Source: Lewinellaceae bacterium (GTDB taxonomy: Bacteria; Bacteroidota; Bacteroidia; Chitinophagales; Saprospiraceae). Taken from it: 64,000 nucleotides of DNA. The notes beneath the pieces are model-generated. The model saw only the letters and a list, made by a program, of their open reading frames with translations, did not search any database and had not been told where the DNA came from. The DNA is taken from contig JADJSY010000010.1 in NCBI GenBank assembly GCA_016711435.1, forward strand, positions 1-64,000, read 5' to 3'. Positions 53,433-61,810 of the stretch are shown piece by piece. Position numbers and translations under genes: made by a program. How positions within the stretch are numbered: position 1 is the stretch's first letter; every line of letters starts with the position of its first letter.

Positions 53433-55769
53433 CTACTGCACCGCCCGCACAAAAGCGTCTATGTTCGCACTTTCCAACTGGCGTTCCAGGGCATCGGCTT
53501 CCCGGCGTGTACCGAAACGGCCTACGCAGACGGAGAAAAACGAAGAATTGGGAAAACGCACGATTTCCGCCGCGCTATAGCCTGCAGCCTGCAGGGCGGT
53601 CATCTGGTTGTATGCCCGGTTTTCCATCAGGAATGAGCCGGCAACAACATAATAGGTGTCGCGGTCGGCATTGGTCACGATGACGCCTCCATTGCCGGCA
53701 TTCTGCTTTTTGCCGCCCGGAGCAGTTACTTCCGGAGAGATCGGCGAAGGGCTGTTCATCTGGCCATTGACATAAATCATGGAAGCGCCTTGCATGCCCG
53801 TAAGAATACGGATTTCGGTGCGCCGGTTACGCGCATGTTCCTGATCGGTACAGGAAACGCCATCCTGGCAAATGTTGCGCGGTTCACTTTCGCCATATCC
53901 GACGGGTTGGAGGCGGGTGCGATCGACGCCCCGGCTCACCAGGTATTCCACCACGCCATTGGCGCGCCGCTGACTGAGTTCCTGGTTGTATAAGTCATTG
54001 CCGCGGCAGTCGGTATGGCTGGCTAACTCTACCGTAATGGAAGGTTGCTGGCGCATCAGCGAAACCACCAGGTCGAGGTCTTTACGCCCGTCGGGGCGCA
54101 GGGTGGCATCGTTGAAATTGTAGTAAATATTGGGCAGGTCGACTACCGTACCCGGCAAAAGTGGCGCCACGGAAAGGTTCTGCATGATGGGTTGTCCTGA
54201 GGTAGCCCCATGCGTATCTACTTCCGTCGATCCGATGATGCGTCCGCCCTGGTACAAATCAACTTTATATTTTTTATTGGTATCCAGGTAATAATCTACC
54301 AGGCCATTGGCATCGGCTACAACGGTATCCTGTTTGCCCGATTCGTCTGTCAGTACAAACATGGCGCCTGCAAGCGGCGCGTTCGTGACATAGTTAAACG
54401 CAGAGGCATTCCACTGCACTTTGCCCGGACCGGCCATCGAAGTGCGCTCCAATTGGATGGCGAGTTCATTGCCGGGTTTGGAAACGGTCAGACGGATTTG
54501 TTTGGTCTGGTACCCTTGTTTGGAAATGATAATCACATAATTACCGGGTTTTACCTCGGTCGAAAAACGGCCTTTCCCGTCGGTTACACCGTTGATTCCT
54601 TTATCGGGAGCCATGGATTTGATCACATCCTGACCGTTGACATTCTGGATGGTAATCAGGTTGCCGGATTCATCACGACCGATCACATTGTTGGCGTCAT
54701 AGTTCAATACCTGCGCATCGGCATCGCTGATGGCGGCGCCCGATGATTTGTCCGTCACCACCACCCTGATGTCGAGATTACGGTCAGGTACGCGCTGGTT
54801 TTGCAGCAGGTAATCGTCGAGGTTACCGTTTTCCGTATGAAAACTAAAAATTTCATCGCCGCCTTTGCCGCCGCTGCCATTGGTGGAATAGTAACCATTG
54901 ATTTTATTCAGGTCTACAATCAATCCAAAATCATCGCCGCTGGTATTAAACGGGCTGCCCAGGTTGACCGGTTTAGTCCACTGGTCGTTTTCCATGATGG
55001 CATAATACATATCGAAACCGCCCTGGCCGCCTTCCATTGCATCGGAAGCGAAATAAAGCGTATTATCGGCATGTATGAATGGAAATGCTTCGCGGCCGGT
55101 GGTGTTGACTCCGGGACCCAGGTTGACAGGTTCGCTCCAGGATTCGCCTACCCGGTAAGAAACATAAATATCGGTGCTACCCAGACTGCCCGGGCGGTTG
55201 GAAGCAAAGAACAGTTTGTCGCCGTCGATACTGATTGCCGGGTGGAAATCGTCAAATTCGTTGTTATTGAAAGGCAGCGCTTCAGGCTCGCTCCACACGC
55301 CATTTACTTTTTTAGAGCTGTAAATACGCGTTTTTTGCGTTTTGTCTTTCGCAAATTTTTCTTTCCCCCCGATAGAAGCATTGCGGGAAAAATACACCGT
55401 TTCCGTTGTACGATCAAAACAAACCGGTCCTTCATGATCGACCAAAGAAGATAGCTCTTTGGCAAAAATTTCAGGCGCTGAAAGCACCCCTGTAGAATCG
55501 CGACGAGAACGCAGGATGCTCAACGCAGGCAGGTGGAGCTCTTCATCCCTTTTCTTTTTCAGGCCGACGCTGCTGGCGTTGGTCGAGATAAAAACGATGC
55601 CGTCTTCATAAAAAGTTGGGCTGAATTCCAGGCCGCTTGAATTCACCGCTTCTTCATTTTTTACCTGAACCGTGATCAATGGCGGGGCTGTGGGCGTAGT
55701 CTGGGCATATGCCAGACCTACTGTAAAGCAGGAGGCGAGTAAAGAGATAATAAGTCGAAGGGCTTTCAT
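53433..55769 (-). CDS. OmpA-family protein with PD40, regulatory beta-domains and a C-terminal SPOR domain
   Basis: A 778-residue envelope protein from ATG at 55769. Order: signal peptide (cut near GLAYAQ); WD40-like PD40 beta-propeller (about 40-325; DFHPAISIDGDKLFFASNRP, GREAFPFIHADNTLYFASD); a carboxypeptidase-regulatory-like domain (about 330-445; DGKGRFSTEVKPGNYVIIISK); a second beta domain (about 450-540); an OmpA peptidoglycan-binding domain (about 560-660; YYNFNDATLRPDGRKDLD, ASHTDCRGNDLYNQELSQRRA, GYGESEP); and a C-terminal SPOR domain (about 705-778; YYVVAGSFLMENRAYNQM). The first four resemble PorE-type T9SS components; the added SPOR domain, which binds denuded septal peptidoglycan, is unusual. 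Its upstream neighbour is a PorP/SprF protein. Confidence 0.85.
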   Translation of the reverse strand: MKALRLIISLLASCFTVGLAYAQTTPTAPPLITVQVKNEEAVNSSGLEFSPTFYEDGIVFISTNASSVGLKKKRDEELHLPALSILRSRRDSTGVLSAPEIFAKELSSLVDHEGPVCFDRTTETVYFSRNASIGGKEKFAKDKTQKTRIYSSKKVNGVWSEPEALPFNNNEFDDFHPAISIDGDKLFFASNRPGSLGSTDIYVSYRVGESWSEPVNLGPGVNTTGREAFPFIHADNTLYFASDAMEGGQGGFDMYYAIMENDQWTKPVNLGSPFNTSGDDFGLIVDLNKINGYYSTNGSGGKGGDEIFSFHTENGNLDDYLLQNQRVPDRNLDIRVVVTDKSSGAAISDADAQVLNYDANNVIGRDESGNLITIQNVNGQDVIKSMAPDKGINGVTDGKGRFSTEVKPGNYVIIISKQGYQTKQIRLTVSKPGNELAIQLERTSMAGPGKVQWNASAFNYVTNAPLAGAMFVLTDESGKQDTVVADANGLVDYYLDTNKKYKVDLYQGGRIIGSTEVDTHGATSGQPIMQNLSVAPLLPGTVVDLPNIYYNFNDATLRPDGRKDLDLVVSLMRQQPSITVELASHTDCRGNDLYNQELSQRRANGVVEYLVSRGVDRTRLQPVGYGESEPRNICQDGVSCTDQEHARNRRTEIRILTGMQGASMIYVNGQMNSPSPISPEVTAPGGKKQNAGNGGVIVTNADRDTYYVVAGSFLMENRAYNQMTALQAAGYSAAEIVRFPNSSFFSVCVGRFGTRREADALERQLESANIDAFVRAVQ

Positions 55770-55883
55770 AATTCCCGTGTTTTTAATGTGCCGGAACGGT
55801 TGATTCCAGCGTTATTTCTTATGTTTGGATATGTACAAGATGTGCAGACAATATTTTTAAAAATGACAGCAGGTGTTTCATCC

Positions 55884-55928
55884 TCTCACCTCTCACTTCT
55901 CACCTCTCACTTCTCACCTCTCACTTCT
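55884..55928. repeat. Heptamer (TCTCACY) tandem repeat, copy 2
   Basis: Six alternating units TCTCACC/TCTCACT plus TCT, ending ten bases before the stop of the PorP/SprF gene. It is the same motif as at 49632-49659, so a dispersed short tandem repeat family is present. Confidence 0.9.
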
Positions 55929-55937
55929 AAAAATGGG

Positions 55938-56879
55938 TTACAGGAAGAACCGTGGATTCGACATTTTTTTACTGCGTTTTTTCAGATCTGCCTGTACCAT
56001 CAATTCTACCGAGCCGGCATTGTAATCTTTGAGGCTCGACAAACCGAAATCATAAGCGGCCCCTACGCCAAATTGAGGCGCTGCCTGCCAGAATGCGAGC
56101 AACCCGATGGATTCACCCGGGCCGTCGCCACCCAGACGATAGGAAAGACCGGCGGTAAATTTCTTACGAATATCCAGATTCAGATTAACATCCGCATCAA
56201 ATGGTGCATTTTTTACATATTTTAACAAAATAGCAGGCATAAGGTTGATGTCGTCAGCAATCGGGAAAACGCCTCCGGCCATGCCGTAATAGTGTTGGTA
56301 TTCTTTAGCGATCAGCACGGCGTTGCCATTGGCATATCCCATGGCATTGGAATAAATACGCGGTACGGAAAAACCGAAGTAAAAACGATCGGATACCGTC
56401 CCGTATATTCCAGCGCCCACGTTGCCATAAAAATCATTCACCTGGGCCTCGCCGAGCGAAGGATCGCCATCCACGTTCGGCTGTGCGTCGCTGAATGCGA
56501 TACCCAGCGAACGCAGCGAAGCTGTGATGCCCACGCGCATGGAAAATTCATCACTTGCGACGAGGTCATAAGAATAAGCCAGCGCCATGTGGAAATCGCG
56601 TTGTAACCCGATTTGCCGGTGCGACACAGTGACGCCTACTCCCACCCGCGGAGAAAGGAAAGGAGAGTTGAAACTCACCAGTGCCGACTGGGGAGCGCCC
56701 TTGAAACCGATCCACTGGTTGCGGTAGATCGCCGTAATGGACGGAACACCCCGTGCGCCTGCATAGGCCGGATTGATGAGCAGTTTATTGTACATAAACT
56801 GTGTGTAATGATGCTCTTGCTGAGCGAACATGGTCGCTCCTGCCAACAGCAAAGCGAATGAAAATATAAGTTTTTTCAT
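55938..56879 (-). CDS. PorP/SprF-family outer-membrane protein
   Basis: ATG at 56879 (MKKLIFSFALLLAGATMFAQ) starts a 313-residue outer-membrane beta-barrel protein of the PorP/SprF family. Evidence: QEHHYTQFMYNKLLINPAYAGARG, the family signature just after the signal peptide; SITAIYRNQWIGFKGAPQS; FNSPFLSPRVGVGVTVSHRQIG; and alternating hydrophobic strands to the C-terminus. Members link T9SS to particular cargo proteins, as SprF does for the SprB adhesin and as PorP-like proteins do for cargo with CHU_C-type (type B) tails. The upstream gene encodes exactly such a protein, so this is its likely dedicated export or anchoring partner. Confidence 0.92.
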   Translation of the reverse strand: MKKLIFSFALLLAGATMFAQQEHHYTQFMYNKLLINPAYAGARGVPSITAIYRNQWIGFKGAPQSALVSFNSPFLSPRVGVGVTVSHRQIGLQRDFHMALAYSYDLVASDEFSMRVGITASLRSLGIAFSDAQPNVDGDPSLGEAQVNDFYGNVGAGIYGTVSDRFYFGFSVPRIYSNAMGYANGNAVLIAKEYQHYYGMAGGVFPIADDINLMPAILLKYVKNAPFDADVNLNLDIRKKFTAGLSYRLGGDGPGESIGLLAFWQAAPQFGVGAAYDFGLSSLKDYNAGSVELMVQADLKKRSKKMSNPRFFL

Positions 56880-56949
56880 GGCGCAATATTTTATAGTAAA
56901 CCGGGTCAAAGGAAAGGAATCCGAACACAATGACCCGGTTTTCAAGTTT

Positions 56950-59900
56950 TTAACGGAAAATTTCAATAAAACCCTTCACAGTTGCTTCGTTCGGGCCTGG
57001 TTTGAAAATGTAGAAATACACACCGTCCGGCAGGTCTTTGCCGGGTTGGCCATCTAAGGTGCCACGCCATGCAAGGGCCTCATCATTGGAATAAGGCGCT
57101 GCTTCATACACTTTGTCACCCCATTGGTTGTACACCACCAGCGAATTGCTCTCGAAAAAAACCGGAATCCAGACATGGAATTTCCAGCCGGTCATTGACG
57201 CCGTCGCCATTGGGTGTAAAAATATTCGGGATGAACGTACATTTCGCATCGCGTATCGTGATCCTCACCGTAGCTATGTCGCAAAGCAGTGGGCAGGATT
57301 GTGAGCAAACTTCATAAAAGAAGGATGCACTGCCGGGTTGTGCGCCAGCCTGGTAGGAGAAATCGCCATTGCCTAAGTTAATCAGTCCCTCAGGTATGGT
57401 ATCTCCTACTAAAGAAATTGTAAAATCGCCGGCAGGAGTCAGTATATCATTGGTCAGTACATTAAATGTATCCAGCGTGGAAGGATCGAGTATAAAACCC
57501 GTATCGTCCTCCGCATTGGGCTGAACCGCTAAATGGACTACAATGGTGTCGCGCGGCGTAGTGCATCCGTTGATGGTTGCCTGTACAAAATATGCGCCTG
57601 CATTACTGGAATTCAGCGACTGTATCGTTACGGTGTTGGTAGTGGCGGTGAATCCCTGCGGGCCTGTCCAGCTATATGTGGCGCCGACAATCGGAGGAAC
57701 GGATAACATCACCGTTTCACCGGCACAGCCGGGGTTGGGGTCTGCCGTCGGTTCAAGCGGCCGCAGCGGTAACACTTCAATAATGACCGAACACTGGGCA
57801 CTCGAGCCGGATGCATCAGTTGCCTGAAAGGTTAGCGTATCCCGGCCTATCTCGAAAATGGCGCCTGAGACCGGTCCTGCTATCTGCGAAACCAGTGGAA
57901 CGCCACAGTCGTCGATAGCAGGCGGCAGGTTGAAAGACAGTGCCGTAGCGAGGCAATCGTCGACGGGGTCCGTGCCGGTGATAAAATTTCCGGGATTTGC
58001 AAACAGGCCTCCGGCCGTATTGACCATCACTTCCCCGGCCGGGCAGGTAATTTGTGGAGGCACACCCGCCGTCACCGTCACAGTGAAGGTAGCCGTAGTT
58101 GAAAATCCATCGTTGTCTATTGCCGTGTATTGTACGGTTGTAACGCCAACCGGGAAGGTATCGCCGGGCTGGAAATTGGAGAAGGTATCCACATCGCAGA
58201 AACCTACTGCAATCGGCGGCGTCCAGGTCGCTACAGAGTCGCAACCTGCCAGAACAATGTTTGCAGGTATTTGCTCGAAACGTTTGAACGGCCCGTTTAA
58301 GGTAATATTAAAAGTACAGGTATCGTAATTGTTACTGGCATCAAACGCCCGGATAACCAAAGTGGTCGTCCCGATAGAGAAGGTATCTCCCGGCTGAAAG
58401 GAAGATTCAAATTCGGGTATCGAGCAATTGTCGGTAGCAGTAGGGAATATCCATTCTACCACAGCGCCGCAGGGGTTTTCCGTCGTAATCGTTATATCAG
58501 CCGGGCAACTGGTAAATACAGGCGGCACCAGATCAATCAAGGTCACATTGAACGAACATTCCGCTGTATTTCCGGCCAAATCGGTTGCCGTATACACAAC
58601 TGTTGTTGTACCGGCAGGAAATACGCCCGGCTCCAGTTCTGATTCTATGGTTGGGTCTCCACAGTTATCTGTCGCTAAAGGAGGTATCCAACTGACCAGG
58701 GAATCGCATTTATTGGACGGCAATTCAATAATAATATCATCGGGACAGCCGGTAATAGCAGGTGGTATGTTTTCAGATACCGTTACCTGGAAAGTACAGG
58801 TGCCTATATTGCCGACATTGTCTACAGCAGAATAGGTTATGATGGTCGTTCCAACCGGTAGAAAGTCCCCGGACTGATAATCTACAAAAATGTCTATGCC
58901 GTCAAAATCGCAATCGTCCGTAGCATTGGGTGTAGGCCATGTCGGGAACGCCCCGCAAGTATCGAGTGCCGTTTCAACCGTCAGATCATCCGGGCATTTG
59001 TCAAAAACGGGCGCATTATTGTCAATGACTGTCACGTTAAATGTACAAGAGCCGACATTGCCGTCATCATCTACCGCAATATAAATAATGCTGTTGGTGC
59101 CTGCTTCCAGGGGAAGCACAGGCTCGTATCCAAACAATTCGGGTGCATCATCGCAGTTGTCATTGATGAGGGGCAGATCAAAGAATACGGTAGCGATACA
59201 CAAGCCGCTGTCAGGCGGTACAATCATATCGTTCGGACACATGACGACCGGCGCCAGCGTATCGCGTATTTCTACAGTAAACAAGCAAGTTGAAACATTT
59301 CCGGAGACATCCGACGCTTCGTAAGTAACTGTTGTGATTCCGACGCCGAACAGTTCGCCCGGCTCAATATCGTTTGTCAGAAAAACAGCGCCCTGTTCAC
59401 ATGTGTCGACCGCTGTCGGGGGATCCCAGAAAACAGCCAGCACACAGGAATCAGCGGTGGTATACGCAATAATATCTGTCGGACAGTTCACGATTTGCGG
59501 GGGCAAAAATTCAAAAACCGTCACAATCAATGTGCAGGAGGCAGAGTTGCCTGCCGCATCGAAAGCGGTAAACGTTACCGTAGTTGCACCTGCTGTGAAC
59601 AGATCGGTGTCTTTGCTGGAAATGATAGACTCTACTGTACCGCAAGCATCTGTAGCATCCGGAAGTGGAATAATAATGGTTTCACTACATGTTCCGATCT
59701 CGGCATCTACTTCAATATTACCAGGGCAATCCAGGACAGGTGGCGACTGGTCTTCAATAGAAAAATAGCCGTTGGTGATATTGAACGGTACGGAGTTGAA
59801 AGCCGTATTCACCGCATCGAAGGGCGGAATAAAGGCGATTTCAGTGGTACTGTTGGTATTGAGGACCGTATAGTAAACGGTGAATAAAATGCCGTCATCG

Positions 59901-61663
59901 GGGATCGCAGGCCAAAATGGGGCAACAGGGTTGCCTGACAAAAAGCGCAACAGACCGGATGTAGTGCCCAGGTAGTTCAGGAAGTCGGCCGCATCCAGGT
60001 TTAGCCCGGGGTAACCGTTGCCGACGGAGTCGAATTGCAGAACGGTTGGATCCCAGCCCAGTGAAAACTGAAGACCGATCAGATCACTAAAATCCTGTAC
60101 CCGCACGTTGAACGCCACCGTACTGTTACCCTGACAATCGGCAGCCACACTATCCACACTAAGGCCAAGACCGGCGCTTGAATTCACCAATACATTGAAG
60201 GTACAGCCGGCCGTGTTGTCCGAGGCATCCGTGGCGGTATAAGTTACAGTGCTAAGCCCGATATTGTAATTCCCGTCCGCGTTGCCGGCGCCTTGTCCGG
60301 TCGTTGCGCCGGTGATGGTATAACCCAGCGTCACTGCGCTACAGTTATCTGCAAAAACAGGCGCCAGGTTGCTCACAGGAGCAGAAGTATTGCCTACTGC
60401 CGCCATTGCTGTAGCATTGGGCGGACAAGTAATCGTCGGCGGTTCAAGGTCGGCAAAATTTACCTGGCCATCGATAAATGTGACATCGGTTTCTTCCGGT
60501 GGCGAAACAGCGCTGGTGTAGGCTTCCCGGACAGATGGAAAATCGCCGAATTGTATCAAGGAATTGGCGTTGTTGCCTCCAATCACATTGAACGTAATGC
60601 TGAATAACACAGCGCCATTCGGGATCGTAGTTCCCGTAAGAGAATTTGTTGTCCAGCTGAATGCCAGGAATCCGGCATTAACGGAAGTGGTGCCGAAATT
60701 GGTCGGCGCCAGTTGCAGTGCAGGGTTCTGGTTGCCCAATGTTCCGTATTGCAGAATTGCAGGATCCCAGCCCAGTGAAAACTGAAGCGAACCGAGGGAA
60801 TCAAAATTCAGGGCTGTAATATTCAGCGTATACGTCTGCCCACAATCGGCTGCCCCGCTTTCTGCAATGACCGTCAGGATGTCGCTCGTATTCGACACTT
60901 CCAGGGTTACGTCGAAAGAACAGGTCGCGGTATTCATGCCCACATCCGTAGCGCGGTACACTACCGTAGTCGTGCCAAAGTTAAAAATAGCGCCGCTGGC
61001 ATCCGGGTCGTTCGGCGCATTGGCCACGGTCGCTCCGGTAGAAGACCAACCTACAGTCTCTACACTACAATTGTCGAGGGCTGAAATCGGTGCAATATCA
61101 TTAATTGCGGAAGGCGTACTGGCTGCCACCGTCAAATTATCAGGACAAACAATGGCAGGAGGTGTCGTATCTATCGGTCTGACACCGCCATTCATGGTTT
61201 GCACCATCAGTTCATTACCATTGGCATCGGTAATTTCAATTTGTACCGGCGTACTGATAATTTGTACCGGTGAAAACGGCCCGCTGATGCGCCGGAAAGC
61301 CAACGAAAATAGCGTTGTGTCGTCCGGCACCGATAAACCGCCGAATCTGGTCCAGTTAAAAGTAATGCGCCCCGTCGCCAGATACGTGGTGGAGTCGAAG
61401 CCGACATTTACAGCGCCTTGTAAAAATAAGAGGTTGAGTGGTGTGGTATAGGCATAATCCAGATCGGCAGGGTTCCAGGAAACAGTAAACTGCATGGAAC
61501 CCACATTGGTGAAGTTGCGCACCCGCACCGGGATCAGGAATGTGTCAGATGACTTACAGTCGATGGAGACTGAGTCGGTTTTCAGGATGACTGCCTGCGC
61601 TGACGTTTGGCTTGTAAAAGCAAACGACGCAAACAGCATCAGGATTAGAAAAATATTTCTCAT
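56950..61663 (-). CDS. Giant surface protein: three cohesin-like domains, about ten HYR repeats, CHU_C-type T9SS tail (one frameshift)
   Basis: ATG at 61663 (MRNIFLILMLFASFAFTSQT) is chosen because the signal peptide starts there. Cohesin-like modules appear at about residues 30-165 (FLIPVRVRNFTNVGSMQFTV), 260-375 (LNITALNFDSLGSLQFSLGW) and 485-610 (AFNVRVQDFSDLIGLQFSLG). HYR modules (xPPxIxCPxxI...DNC...G.T.V.YTATDxxGNxxxCxF) stand between and after them, about ten in all, one degenerate. An Ig-like domain (SWTGPQGFTATTN) and a cadherin-like stretch (NVLTNDILTPAGDFTI) lead to the CHU_C tail: CTFIPNIFTPNGDGVNDRLE and, after one extra T near 57156, SLVVYNQWGDKVYEA to GFIEIFR. Corrected length about 1570 residues. 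An adhesin or scaffold exported by T9SS. Confidence 0.88.
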
Positions 61664-61810
61664 GGTTTTAATAATCATGCAATTAGAGAAAAATGATTGT
61701 GCCTGCCTCATGTCTCCGATATGTTGACCGGGTTAAGTACCGCAGCTGTCTGGATGGGTTAAAAGTACTCGTTTAACCCATTCCAGACTGCCACGATTCA
61801 GAGGTTAATC

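Noticed and set aside
54210..55454. Two rightward open frames opposite the OmpA-family gene
   Set aside because: Both are shadows of the PD40/OmpA coding sequence, with low-complexity composition and no motifs.
3999..57160. Programmed ribosomal frameshifting as the general explanation of the frame breaks
   Set aside because: The breaks occur in unrelated genes, in both directions, mostly at simple homopolymer runs, without a common slippery heptamer or downstream structure. Sequence error or decay is simpler.
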